From a virus: a DNA stretch of 64,000 nucleotides. The notes beneath the pieces are model-generated. The model was not told where the DNA came from, made no database searches, and worked only from the letters and a program-made list of their open reading frames with translations. Below, one piece after another: positions 16,742-25,686 of this stretch. Within the stretch, counting starts at the first letter, position 1. Each line of letters begins with the position of its first letter. The position numbers were made by a program, and so were the translations under genes. The stretch is from positions 1-64,000 of IMG/VR virus record IMGVR_UViG_3300017923_000003, one strand, 5' to 3'.

Positions 16742-16909
16742 CTACTCTTCTAAACTAGATTTAAATATTAATGACTGAGATTTTATTAGACTTAACCCCT
16801 CATTAACTTTCCTTTTATAATCTACTATGTGTACTTTAGGTTGCATATACACATGGATGTCCATATATAAATCTCTATCTTGGTGTGTCATAGTAAGTGC
16901 ATCACCATC
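16742..16909 (-). CDS. RNA polymerase beta-prime N-terminal half, exon 2
   Basis: Exon 2 encodes 55 residues beginning DGDALTMTHQDRDLYMDIHV and ending at TAG 16742-16744. It has no start codon of its own. It completes the metal-binding motif of the active site: joined to exon 1 it reads YNGDHDGDALTM, equivalent to NADFDGDQM of cellular beta-prime. The frame is kept exactly by splicing 17964 to 16909. Confidence 0.85.
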   Translation of the reverse strand, partial: DGDALTMTHQDRDLYMDIHVYMQPKVHIVDYKRKVNEGLSLIKSQSLIFKSSLEE

Positions 16910-17963
16910 CGTTTACACCCTGGTTTTCACCAAATTTATCTTACTAGGGACTAGACTATATCATCAGCATCTCAGCTGCTCTGCTTTTGGGTACTCAATT
17001 TCTCTTTCCCTACTCTACTAAGTTCTCATCGGCCATATCATTCAACCGAATCCCTTTTCGATAGTCGTTGAACGTTTTGTTTTGTGTTATTTTTTAAATA
17101 GATATCCCTAACATCATACACCCTATGTCTATTGGTATTATGTCTTTTAGCGATATCTTTTATACTCAATTTATCATTTATGAGATCATCGATGATACTT
17201 TTTATCTGATCCAGATTCAGAGAACGAAACTTATGCATTTTACCAAAGGTATACTGTTTTGTAATGTCAGTATAGTTGGTTTTATTACATATTTTTTTTA
17301 CAGCTTCATATGAAACATCGAATTTATCTGCTATATGTTTGGGTCTTTCTCCTTTTTCTCTTTCTTCGCATATTTTGTGAATTAAACCTAAATCTTTTAT
17401 ATAATCACCGTATTCGTCACGAACACCGTTTTTAATTGAATGTCTCCAATTTTCTCTATTTGTCACCCATTCTAAATTATATAGATAATTATTTTTCTTA
17501 TCTAGATCTTTATGGTTCACCACCATGTTGTCGTGATTGTCTATATAATTGAATACTAACATCAATAAACGATGCACACCAAAAGATTTTTTATTACCGG
17601 TTTTATCATACAGGTCAACTTTCAAATAGCCACGTTTGTGGTCATCATGTGTTGATAAGAAACCACCTGTATATTCACTATAAACGAACCCACCATCACA
17701 TATATAATAGATGTCTTTTATATCGAAAAGAATATCCGATATACGTCTCATATAAAACTCTTTTTCGTTCTCTTTATAAAATATAGTATTTTTAGTAAAA
17801 TTATCGTTAAATAATTCATGTGTCATAGAAATCACCCCTTTTCCACACACACAAAACAACTTCGCTGCTGATTACCCACACCATTAGTGTTTGGGCTTCC
17901 CAGCAATTAACAGAGTTTTTCATAGCATCTTCTTTTATTCGATTGCTATGCCACTTTTTTCAA
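16910..17963 (-). mobile_element. group I intron in RNA polymerase beta-prime
   Basis: This 1054-nt intron has canonical core signals on the minus strand: P (AATTGCTGGGAAGCCC), Q (AATCAGCAGCGAAG), R (GTTCAACGACTATCG, 17059-17073) and S (GATATAGTCTAGTCC). The 5' splice site is supported by P1: exon CCAT pairs with intron GTGG, leaving the required U-G pair at the exon end. The last intron base is G. A sense-oriented HNH endonuclease lies inside, and its final codons overlap R. Confidence 0.9.
17038..17826 (-). CDS. HNH homing endonuclease in beta-prime intron
   Basis: The 262-residue product starts at ATG 17826 behind AAAGGGGTGA. The HNH core is HRLLMLVFNY, VVNHKDLDKKNN and NLEWVTNRENWRH at about residues 85-130. 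Helix-turn-helix-like segments follow (RPKHIADKFDVSYEAVKKI, and KDIAKRHNTNRHRVYDVRD near the end). It is in the same direction as the intron, unlike the other two endonucleases. Its last codons double as the R element of the ribozyme, which constrains both protein and RNA. It is homologous to the endonucleases at 8048 and 49237. Confidence 0.82.
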   Translation of the reverse strand: MTHELFNDNFTKNTIFYKENEKEFYMRRISDILFDIKDIYYICDGGFVYSEYTGGFLSTHDDHKRGYLKVDLYDKTGNKKSFGVHRLLMLVFNYIDNHDNMVVNHKDLDKKNNYLYNLEWVTNRENWRHSIKNGVRDEYGDYIKDLGLIHKICEEREKGERPKHIADKFDVSYEAVKKICNKTNYTDITKQYTFGKMHKFRSLNLDQIKSIIDDLINDKLSIKDIAKRHNTNRHRVYDVRDIYLKNNTKQNVQRLSKRDSVE

Positions 17964-19166
17964 ATGGTCGCCATTGTATCCTTCAAGCAGAACAGAAGGT
18001 ATCCTTAATACATTTTCATCTTCGAGACTTGATATCCTCAATGATTTGGTGGATTCAAATTTTAATGTCGGTTGTCTATTGACGAGAACATAATTGTTCT
18101 CGATATCTTTTTCCAGTATCTCATCAAGAACTTTCTTATCGTCTTCTCTTAGATCGATATTAATATCAATAAACCTATAAGCTCTATCTACTGGCATCCC
18201 ATTATTGACTAGAACATCAAATATCTCTCTTCTAAATATACCTCTAAAGACATCATAAGGTACAGTTATCGCATCAATATGTTTGGTGACATGTGGCACA
18301 ATCACACAACGTGAAGTAAAGGGTAATCTTGTTGCGAATATCTCGTTACGTAATATCTTTTCTTTACCCCCACCGACTATTTCTGTTATTAAGTTGTCGT
18401 TTAAATCCCAGTATTTTCTCTGTATAGCTCTAACAGTATTTTCTGTAATCTTTGGGGTATTTTCTCTATCACAGTAATCCCTTAGAGTTTGTATGTCACC
18501 AGATATTGATGTGTATATACTATTCATATCATGAATTGTATAATGGGGAACGATATTCTCGCTCCTGTGTAGATACCTTGTTTTCTTACTTATCACAGGT
18601 ATATACGATGTGAAGAAATCTTCTTTGTGTTTTAAAAGAAATTTAGTGGTGTCTGATTTAGATGATTTACCTACCTTCTTTAAAACTATATCAAATTTCT
18701 CATATAATTCTGTAACCTTTATTTTACTTCCGTCCTCTGTTTTTAACTTCCCATTCAAAAATTTCTTAAAGTTCTTTCTCCCAAGTACAGTTCTAAAGTG
18801 TAGTAAACCTGCATAAGTCATTATTTTATGTGGTGCTATTTTACCCCAAGCTCTTATCGTTATTGGGAACTCTTGTTTTTTTACTTTATAACCACACTCA
18901 GGACAAACTCTCCCTTTATTATTCTGACCTAATAAATTCTCACATTTACATGTGTAAAGATAAGCCAGTATACTTTTAGGATCTGATTCACTTATTCCAA
19001 ATTTTCTAGAATAAATAGAATCACTCATTAACATTTCCTCTTTGTACAAATAAAGGTAGTTTATACTGGTATCTAACATGAAACCAGTTTCATTCTTAAT
19101 GTCTTTTTTAACTAATTTTTCTAAATTCAAAAATGAAAAACTAAGTCCTTTTCTACCCATCTCCAT
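17964..19166 (-). CDS. RNA polymerase beta-prime N-terminal half, exon 1
   Basis: Exon 1 encodes 401 residues from ATG 19166 (AAGGAG seven bases upstream). A zinc-type site CKC...CPEC lies at residues 73-91. The segment NRQPTLKFESTKSLRI at 363-378 matches the NRAPTLHRLGIQAF motif of beta-prime, and it ends at LLEGYNGDH, half of the NADFDGD metal site. The protein stops shortly after the catalytic loop. The C-terminal half is a separate gene at 43569, the split arrangement known from phiKZ and AR9. An early-type promoter lies at 19229. Confidence 0.9.
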
Positions 19167-19228
19167 ATCATCTCCTTATTATGATAAATAAATTGTTTTC
19201 CTTTCAATATTTTATTTGTTTCGTCTAT

Positions 19229-19240
19229 ATAATATATAAT
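19229..19240 (-). promoter_or_regulatory. early-type promoter of beta-prime N-terminal gene
   Basis: Exact minus-strand ATTATATATTAT, 63 nt before the ATG at 19166. Confidence 0.6.
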
Positions 19241-19291
19241 CAAAAGGAATTTGTACAATCCTTCAAAAGATTGTTACTGAAAAATAAAAAA

Positions 19292-19313
19292 AAGCTGAGT
19301 GTAAACCCAGCTT
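19292..19313. terminator. intrinsic terminator
   Basis: AAGCTG / CAGCTT hairpin with an A-run to its left (T-run in the minus direction). It overlaps the stop codon of the gene at 19312. Confidence 0.65.
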
Positions 19314-20271
19314 ATGATACATAACCCATTATTGCATCAATCAAGTCACTTTTATTTTCGAAACCTTCATCTTTCTCATAATAGAATATAGGTGAAACAC
19401 CGATATGGATGGATAGAGACTCATCTGTATAGCCATCGTAAAAACTAATATTTCCTTCTTCATGGAAATATATGAGATTATCAACTATAGCTCTATATAA
19501 TTTATTAGTTAAACCATCCATATCTCCACCTAGAAATTTATATTTATTTATTATTTTTAAATCTTCCACTTCTTCTAAAACATGTATATACCAACCCACT
19601 ATATCTTTCATGTACGGTTTAGATAATTCTTCTAACACAACAACACCATCGAAATCTATTTCTTCTGCTTCTTTTTTTGTTATCTTTAAACCTTTATTTT
19701 TATATTTATTTTCTAAATCAAAATATCCTGGATTCTCCTGTAAATTAAAACTATTCATATTGTAATCGTAAAACTCAAAAATTTCAAACGCAAATTGATA
19801 TATTTTTTCATTATTAGATATTTCTTTTACTATGGTTTCTAAAAACAAATCTTCCAGCAATTCATTTTTTTTTTCTGTGAATAGATACTCTAAGTATTTT
19901 GGTATGTCTTCTTTTACTATTAAATCAACCTTAATAGGGAAATTGAAATTATTTAAGAAACTAACATCCCCTATGGAATCAATCACCTTTATCTTATCCA
20001 TATTTTTAAAAACACTCAGTGCATCTAAAATAGAAAAACCATCAGGCAATATATCTTTAGAGCGGTGATGAAATACTTCTAATTCCTTGTGGGATAGTAT
20101 TATATCTTCACTTACTAAATTGATCATAGAAAGTCTTCTTACATATTCTTCATTTGGTTCAGCATTATTGATATAATAGACTAAGAAACTCCCACCCCAT
20201 GTACCGATAGCTTTGTAAAAAGAAAGATCACTCATATTGTCTATATCTCGAACATTAATATCTCTATTCAT
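19312..20271 (-). CDS. full-length member of the expanded paralogue family
   Basis: The 319-residue product starts at ATG 20271 (GGTGGTGAG site). It carries LSFYKAIGTWGGSFLVYYIN with EYVRRLSMI, then MDKIKVIDSIGDVSFLNNF with VDL, and the C-terminal LIYFHEEG and FYYEKDEGFENKSDLIDAI shared with 13815. It is the distal gene of a three-gene unit behind an early-type promoter (20837), which suggests expression early in infection. No biochemical function is recognised. Confidence 0.65.
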   Translation of the reverse strand: MNRDINVRDIDNMSDLSFYKAIGTWGGSFLVYYINNAEPNEEYVRRLSMINLVSEDIILSHKELEVFHHRSKDILPDGFSILDALSVFKNMDKIKVIDSIGDVSFLNNFNFPIKVDLIVKEDIPKYLEYLFTEKKNELLEDLFLETIVKEISNNEKIYQFAFEIFEFYDYNMNSFNLQENPGYFDLENKYKNKGLKITKKEAEEIDFDGVVVLEELSKPYMKDIVGWYIHVLEEVEDLKIINKYKFLGGDMDGLTNKLYRAIVDNLIYFHEEGNISFYDGYTDESLSIHIGVSPIFYYEKDEGFENKSDLIDAIMGYVS

Positions 20272-20497
20272 TTTTCTCACCACCGTCATATATCTTTTTT
20301 AAAACATTACACTTACATATAATGTAATCGGTATTAGCTGTTGTATCCAACACTACATCGTCAATTCTAAGAATATAAATGACATTTTTGTGGTTTACTT
20401 TTAATGCCCATTTCAATTCAGGTTTAACTCTCGAGTGAACAACAATTTCTTTTTCATCATTATCTTTACCATCGAACCTTAAACTGACAGTATACAT
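20264..20497 (-). CDS. small unknown protein
   Basis: The 77-residue product starts at ATG 20497 (AAGGAGTGG). Its end overlaps the next gene by 8 bases. The pattern of short charged and beta-prone segments (MYTVSLRFDGKD, VIYILRIDDVVLDT) suggests a small beta-rich fold. No family is recognised. Confidence 0.55.
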   Translation of the reverse strand: MYTVSLRFDGKDNDEKEIVVHSRVKPELKWALKVNHKNVIYILRIDDVVLDTTANTDYIICKCNVLKKIYDGGEKNE

Positions 20498-20812
20498 TTA
20501 TTCACCACTCCTTCTTGATTCATCTAAAAGTGTATTACCTAAATCCCATATTGCCTTTTCATTAAAATTTTCATTACCTAACATCTTTACTAGACTACAC
20601 TTTTTAATAGTGTGCTCAAACACTTCATCAAAACTGAAATCCAAATCATCATTAGATAATCTAACTACCCTGTCGATTTGTTCGATAGTATCATAAAGTT
20701 CTCTGTCCTCTTCTCTTATTTCATTTCTGATTCCATCTAAATCTTCTACCGCGTTTCTAAAATTTTCAACCTTTTCGATATACTCTTTAATAAACTTAGC
20801 TCTCTTTTCCAT
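20498..20812 (-). CDS. small unknown protein with the paralogue-family block
   Basis: The 104-residue product starts at ATG 20812 behind AGAAGGAG. It is largely helical and ends with KKCSLVKMLGNENFNEKAIWDL, which resembles the KKLIDAMGNEDF block of the larger paralogues. It may therefore be a reduced member. It is the first gene after the early-type promoter at 20837. Confidence 0.55.
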   Translation of the reverse strand: MEKRAKFIKEYIEKVENFRNAVEDLDGIRNEIREEDRELYDTIEQIDRVVRLSNDDLDFSFDEVFEHTIKKCSLVKMLGNENFNEKAIWDLGNTLLDESRRSGE

Positions 20813-20836
20813 TTATAATCATCTCCTTCTACCCTT

Positions 20837-20848
20837 ATAATATATAAC
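20837..20848 (-). promoter_or_regulatory. early-type promoter (one mismatch)
   Basis: Minus-strand GTTATATATTAT, 25 nt before the ATG at 20812. Confidence 0.55.
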
Positions 20849-20874
20849 TGTTATAGAATAATAAAAATAAATAA

Positions 20875-20894
20875 GGTAGGGTTTTACCCCTACC
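20875..20894. terminator. intrinsic terminator
   Basis: GGTAGGG / CCCTACC with loop TTTTAC follows the stop of the gene at 20902. Confidence 0.75.
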
Positions 20895-20901
20895 GTATAT
20901 T

Positions 20902-21888
20902 TTAAAGACTAAAACCGTCTTCATCTTCAACTTCAACTTTGTCTTTTTTAATCTGTTTTTCAGTATCACTTACTGCTTCAATAGTTGAAACCTTATATTG
21001 TCTATCTTCTTTAGAGGCTTCATCCATTGCTCTTTTTCTTTTCTCACTATCTTTTTCACTGTATAAATCTAATGTATCATTAATCTTTTCAATTTTCTTT
21101 TCTAGAGAAAATTTAGCATAGAAGAAAAGATATACTATGTATCTTAAAAAAGCTGTTATCTTATATAACAAATATGCAAGTCCCATAGAGAAAATTCTAA
21201 GTGTATCATTTAAAGAAGCCTCTGAATACATAGTGATAAATTCACCATTGAAAATATCAGATTCACCGATCAATTCTTTAGAGAAATCAATCTTAAAGAA
21301 TTTCTTTAAACCATCATCACTCAATATATCTTCAGTTTTAATGAAAGGAGTTTTGAATTCCTTTTTATTACCAATCGTTTTATCTAAATCTTCACCTTCT
21401 TTAGCCCACTCTAAAAGAGCAGATGATAACACTGTCGCCATTTCTATCATATAAAGAATAAGTCCTGCATAAAATAAGGACATAACATTTTCCTCGTTAT
21501 TCTTAAAAGATTTCCTGAAATCTCTTCTATGTTTCATCATGAAATCGAAAGTGTCTAAATAAATATTCGCATATTTGGATTTATTCTTCATACCCTTTTG
21601 ATATGATTCTAAAAGTTTATTTAAACGTGTAAAATCTTTATAGTAGTTTATCTTTTTAATATCACCTTTAGATTCCATAATTTCATGTACCTTTATCTTC
21701 TTCATCTTTTTGGTGATTGCCGAAATAAGTTTTACTGAAACCTTACCAACAACAGAATCCGAAGCGTTACCTTTTTTACCAAAGTCACTAGGGGATTCTT
21801 TTACTAATGTTGAATAATAGTTTCTATAACTTTTTTCAGACAACTCACTTGCATACAATGTATAAGCATCTTCATTAGTGATAGCCAT
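20902..21888 (-). CDS. unknown protein with hydrophobic segments, possibly virion-associated
   Basis: The 328-residue product starts at ATG 21888 behind AGGAGG. Two hydrophobic stretches stand out (about residues 138-162, SLFYAGLILYMIEMATVLSS, and about 230-255, MGLAYLLYKITAFLRYIVYL), followed by a highly charged, probably coiled-coil tail. It is 18 bases after the gene at 21907 and shares its late-type promoter, so it may be structural or assembly-related. No family is recognised. Confidence 0.55.
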   Translation of the reverse strand: MAITNEDAYTLYASELSEKSYRNYYSTLVKESPSDFGKKGNASDSVVGKVSVKLISAITKKMKKIKVHEIMESKGDIKKINYYKDFTRLNKLLESYQKGMKNKSKYANIYLDTFDFMMKHRRDFRKSFKNNEENVMSLFYAGLILYMIEMATVLSSALLEWAKEGEDLDKTIGNKKEFKTPFIKTEDILSDDGLKKFFKIDFSKELIGESDIFNGEFITMYSEASLNDTLRIFSMGLAYLLYKITAFLRYIVYLFFYAKFSLEKKIEKINDTLDLYSEKDSEKRKRAMDEASKEDRQYKVSTIEAVSDTEKQIKKDKVEVEDEDGFSL

Positions 21889-21906
21889 ATATGTTAACCT
21901 CCTTTA

Positions 21907-22974
21907 TTATTTATTTAGTCTAACTAACTGTTTCAATTCCTTTTCATACCTACTGGTATCTTTGGCAACCTCATCAAATGGGTATTTTGTAAAAACTTTA
22001 TCTCCATCATATTTAATTTCTACTAAGTCAGTATCTGTATCATAAATATAAATACCCATTGCCATCAATTTTTTCATAATCATCTGACTTTCATTATACA
22101 TATCCATTTTTTCGGAAGACTCCAACTTATCCACAAAATCTTTAGTTACTAAAAATACTGAGAATGGGTATTTTTGTAAACCCATATCCTTTTTGAGTCT
22201 AGCTTGTTCTATTTCTTTAAACACACTATTTTTCTTAGTTCTTTCTTTAGCCATTTCTTTCATAACATCGTAGTCAATTAAAAAGTCTTTAACGAAATGT
22301 TTTTCTGGATTTGTTAAAGAAACGAATCTTTTAAAAAATCTCTTTGTATCATATGTTGACAACTTCATTCTTAATGTAGTCGCTGGCACATATCTAGGTA
22401 CAGCTTGAATAGCCATATTATATCTTATTGATTTGATTTCGTTTTTATTACCACCAGTAACATATTTAACTTCTATTTCAATATTGGTTGGTTCAGAACC
22501 TCTTTCTTTAATAAGATAAGATTTAGCTTCTGAATAAACTTCAACATTGACGTCTTTAATTCTGGAAGCTACGTAATCAATAGCCTCTCTCTCTAATGTG
22601 ATCTTAGCATCTAATTCACTATTTTTTAAACCATTAAGTGTTGCCAAATCAACAGCACCAGAGTTATCAAAAGGAAGCATTTCTACTACGGATTGATAGT
22701 TTACCTTATCTGGTCCAGATGCAATATCTCTTTCTAAAATTCTTTTAATATCATATGCAATTTTAACTTCTGCTGATTTCGCTAATTCCATAGTAACATC
22801 TTTTGTGATGTCATCTGTGGCGATAACAGGAAACACAATAGAACTACCCTGAGCAGAACGTGTGATGCTAGTGTTTTTTGATATGGTATTAAATAATGTT
22901 TTTTTGATAGATAGAGAAACCTTAGAAGATAAAATGGTACCGAGAATCTCACCTATTTGCTGTTCTACAATCAT
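21907..22974 (-). CDS. unknown protein, candidate virion component
   Basis: The 355-residue product starts at ATG 22974 behind AAGGAGG. It is soluble and mixed alpha/beta. An N-terminal SARSQG-like Ser/Gly stretch with VFPVIATDDITKDVT is followed by beta-rich middle segments and a basic helical region. The AACA-type promoter and the pairing with 20902 fit a late structural gene, but I recognise no domain. Confidence 0.55.
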   Translation of the reverse strand: MIVEQQIGEILGTILSSKVSLSIKKTLFNTISKNTSITRSAQGSSIVFPVIATDDITKDVTMELAKSAEVKIAYDIKRILERDIASGPDKVNYQSVVEMLPFDNSGAVDLATLNGLKNSELDAKITLEREAIDYVASRIKDVNVEVYSEAKSYLIKERGSEPTNIEIEVKYVTGGNKNEIKSIRYNMAIQAVPRYVPATTLRMKLSTYDTKRFFKRFVSLTNPEKHFVKDFLIDYDVMKEMAKERTKKNSVFKEIEQARLKKDMGLQKYPFSVFLVTKDFVDKLESSEKMDMYNESQMIMKKLMAMGIYIYDTDTDLVEIKYDGDKVFTKYPFDEVAKDTSRYEKELKQLVRLNK

Positions 22975-23008
22975 CTATTTTTCCTCCTTAAATAAAAGTA
23001 ATCGATAT

Positions 23009-23022
23009 CTAATATAGTTGTT
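23009..23022 (-). promoter_or_regulatory. AACA-type (late-like) promoter
   Basis: Minus-strand AACAACTATATTAG, 35 nt before the ATG at 22974. Confidence 0.55.
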
Positions 23023-23044
23023 GAATACTGCTTAATTCACAAAA

Positions 23045-23065
23045 AAAGAGGGTACACCCCTCTTT
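23045..23065. terminator. bidirectional-type terminator
   Basis: AAAGAGGG / CCCTCTTT with loop TACAC, after the stop of the gene at 23082. Confidence 0.8.
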
Positions 23066-23081
23066 AAATTTAACCAACCTA

Positions 23082-23939
23082 TTAGAATTTAGACTTATTT
23101 ACAATATCTAAAAGTGTCTGGTATTCTTCTTCATCTAAGTTTTCAATAAATAAATCAAAATCGAATATCTTTATATATGGGTGTATCTTTTCATCTTCAC
23201 CATCCACTATTCTATCAAGATTACTTTCAATATATTTAATAGTCCTCTTTCTTCCTTTACCCCTCACACCTGGATAATCATATTTTTTTATACCCCGGAT
23301 AGTATAATAATATTTTAAGAACTCTATATCTATATTAGGTAATTTCTTAACTGTATTTTCACAGAAGTTTTCTTTTGTATATGATTCTTGCCCATCAAAC
23401 ATTGTCACGTTTTCATTTATTAAGTTTAAGAAATCCAACCTATCTCTTGAAATCAAAAGTATTTCTTTTTTGTAATCTCTTAGTAATATGAAAGCGTGTG
23501 TGAAAACAGCCGGGTCAAACTGTTTGGTATTAATGATTTCTATAAGTGGACTTGCTTTTTTCAATTGGTTGAATATATCCACAAAATGTTCGAAAATCAT
23601 CTTTGCAAATTCATTCTTCTTTTTATTATCGTATCTGTTGTGTCTCCATTTAGGGTATATTTTAACAAAGTTAGAAACCTCATTTGAATATATAAGTATT
23701 ACCCTTTTGGTTCTAAGTGATGTTAAAACCAATTTAAACATCTCACTAACTGAAGACACATATTCTGACATCTTATCTTCATCTACCAGAAATTCATTAA
23801 TCATACTCTCATAAAATGTTGTAGAGAAGACACTATTTAGATTAATTATTACTGTATTGTATTCATCCATATGGATGTTTTCATTATCTTTAAATTTTAA
23901 AAGATCAAACATTATTCTTCTAGATAAATCAATATCCAT
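23082..23939 (-). CDS. FEN/5'-3' exonuclease-like (PIN-type) protein, apparently degenerate
   Basis: The 285-residue product starts at ATG 23939 and overlaps the previous gene by 11 bases. The segment order resembles phage and bacterial 5'-3' exonucleases: an N-terminal hydrophobic strand, IYPKWRHNRYDNKKKNEF (like FRKEIYPEYKANR), ILLISRDRLDFLNLINENV (like the VSGDKDLLQLV strand) and YPGVRGKGRKRTIKYI (like IPGVPGIGPKTA). Several acidic residues expected at metal sites are missing (INLNS for the first Asp, no D-x-D before YPGV). The protein may be inactive, or structural and binding. This is motif reading only. Confidence 0.5.
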   Translation of the reverse strand: MDIDLSRRIMFDLLKFKDNENIHMDEYNTVIINLNSVFSTTFYESMINEFLVDEDKMSEYVSSVSEMFKLVLTSLRTKRVILIYSNEVSNFVKIYPKWRHNRYDNKKKNEFAKMIFEHFVDIFNQLKKASPLIEIINTKQFDPAVFTHAFILLRDYKKEILLISRDRLDFLNLINENVTMFDGQESYTKENFCENTVKKLPNIDIEFLKYYYTIRGIKKYDYPGVRGKGRKRTIKYIESNLDRIVDGEDEKIHPYIKIFDFDLFIENLDEEEYQTLLDIVNKSKF

Positions 23940-24696
23940 TGTGACCACCACTCAAAATATATTTTACTTTATTTTCTTTTAGATAATCTTCTTTCACAAT
24001 TTCTTCAACTTCTTTCATATGAACACCGGATCCCCTATCCATTAAAGTTTCTATAAAATGATAATAGATTTCTAGTATATCATTTAAATTGCTATTGTCT
24101 AAATATAAGGCATTCATTTCTGCTGGAGAATACCTATTGAATTTATGGAACAAAAACAAAACCTCTTCTCTTTGGAAGAATCTATAAAATAAATCAACCT
24201 CTTCTCTTACATCCTTATTCTTTATTTTATAGAGGAAATCCATTTTATTATCTTGATTTAAAAACCCAAGGTCATCATGATATAAATCATACCATGTTTT
24301 TGTGTGTTGCATATTGTTTTCTTTTTCAAGTTGGATTATATCGTCCATGCCTCTGTTGTGTAAAATAGAAACGACAAGTCTAACTTCAGTCTCCAAGTAA
24401 TAAAATAAAGTTGACTTCACCCTCTCTTTTAAAACTACATCATCCAGCTTCCTTAATGAAGGTATTTCAACAGACCACAAATACATTTTGAAATCTTTTA
24501 GAAATTCTTCAAACCCTAATCTATATATTATCTTTTCAACATCTATTTTATTTACTGTCTTAGGGCTGAGTCTTTTAGATTTTATATACTCTCTAGATAT
24601 TTCATCATCATAATTGCTTATGTGTTTTGCAATGAAGTTATATTTGTCTTCTGAAATACCTAAATTTTTAAAGAAATTTTTTCTGTATACATCCAT
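23929..24696 (-). CDS. unknown protein, paralogue of the gene at 46564
   Basis: The 255-residue product starts at ATG 24696 (AAAGGGGTG). It aligns along its length with the gene at 46564: NLGISEDKYNFIAKHISNYD with NLGKGGVNYLVDYINTNYD, WYDLYHDDLGFLNQDNKMDF with WAYLYHPEFGEYLGDYKMGDF, and ALYLDNSNLNDILEIYYHFI with LIYLDPENMKEVIDIYSEFL. A central VEKIIYRLGFEEFLKDF recalls the MGNEDF block of the larger family, so all may be distantly related. Function unknown. Confidence 0.6.
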   Translation of the reverse strand: MDVYRKNFFKNLGISEDKYNFIAKHISNYDDEISREYIKSKRLSPKTVNKIDVEKIIYRLGFEEFLKDFKMYLWSVEIPSLRKLDDVVLKERVKSTLFYYLETEVRLVVSILHNRGMDDIIQLEKENNMQHTKTWYDLYHDDLGFLNQDNKMDFLYKIKNKDVREEVDLFYRFFQREEVLFLFHKFNRYSPAEMNALYLDNSNLNDILEIYYHFIETLMDRGSGVHMKEVEEIVKEDYLKENKVKYILSGGHNGY

Positions 24697-24734
24697 TATT
24701 CAACACCCCTTTCATCTTTTGGTTAAAAAAATAA

Positions 24735-24756
24735 TCTGGGGAACTAAATCCCCAGA
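24735..24756. terminator. intrinsic terminator
   Basis: TCTGGGG / CCCCAGA with loop AACTAAAT and A-run to the left, after the gene at 24798. Confidence 0.75.
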
Positions 24757-24797
24757 ATTATTTAATTTATTATAATAAATTAAACTATTTGATATAC

Positions 24798-25592
24798 TTA
24801 AATTCTTTGTAGTAAATCAAATAATCTATCATCTAGAAACTTATTATTTGCAATAGCAATTTTAAAGTTTCTAGATTGTGGTTGCTGCTTTGTATATAAG
24901 AATAACTTGTTTCTTTCACTAGGTCTACCGAATCTAGCAGGATCATAACCTAATGCAGAAACGATCACCGAAATGATGTTAACATTAACTGACACCAATT
25001 CGTTGACTTTATCCACACTAGCAACCATACCGTGGCTTGGGAAAAATCTACGATTCTTCTGCTTAATCTTAGAGAAATCAATTTCATATTCTTCTCTAGA
25101 CAGTGCTCCTAAATCTTCATCTACAGATAACTTCTCAACAACATCCAATTTCTTAAATACTAAAATAGGAATAGCATCGAAGAAATCTGTGAATCTTCCA
25201 TCACGGTAATTTGCACCACTGATTTTACAGATGGTATCGATAGCTGCCTCACTGTCAACTTGGATTTGACTAGCTAGACTTTCAATATCAAATCTCTCCC
25301 AATTAACCTTTTCAGGTTTAATTTCCTGTATGTTCTCAAGCAGGAAATCTGAGATTGCTTGATAGCTTAAGTTTGTAACTAGTAATTCAGGTTCATCATA
25401 TTCTTTAACTGAACCTAAATTGACACCACTGTGTTGTGGGCTGAAATCTCTGTCAGTGAAACTATCTTTCAAACTTGTTTTCTTTGGTCTCTCGTTGCTC
25501 ATTTTTTTATTCCCCCTACTTTGATTATTGTCCTTTTCTTTTTTACCATTAACATTGTTGTCATTTTCAAAATTGTCCATATCTTTTTTCAT
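24798..25592 (-). CDS. unknown protein with disordered N-terminus
   Basis: The 264-residue product starts at ATG 25592 behind AAAAGGAG. The first 55 residues are Asn/Lys/Asp-rich and probably disordered. The rest is a compact alpha/beta domain ending AIANNKFLDDRLFDLLQRI. It stands alone between a terminator and an early-type promoter (25634). No family is recognised. Confidence 0.55.
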   Translation of the reverse strand: MKKDMDNFENDNNVNGKKEKDNNQSRGNKKMSNERPKKTSLKDSFTDRDFSPQHSGVNLGSVKEYDEPELLVTNLSYQAISDFLLENIQEIKPEKVNWERFDIESLASQIQVDSEAAIDTICKISGANYRDGRFTDFFDAIPILVFKKLDVVEKLSVDEDLGALSREEYEIDFSKIKQKNRRFFPSHGMVASVDKVNELVSVNVNIISVIVSALGYDPARFGRPSERNKLFLYTKQQPQSRNFKIAIANNKFLDDRLFDLLQRI

Positions 25593-25633
25593 TTGTCCAT
25601 CTCCTTTTAATAATAGTTGTTTGGTTCAACTTA

Positions 25634-25645
25634 ATAATATATAAT
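25634..25645 (-). promoter_or_regulatory. early-type promoter
   Basis: Exact minus-strand ATTATATATTAT, 42 nt before the ATG at 25592. A weaker AACA-like site (AACAACTATTATTAA) lies between it and the gene. Confidence 0.6.
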
Positions 25646-25686
25646 TATATTTCCTTATCTATTTTTTTGTTATAGGCTAAGGAAAT

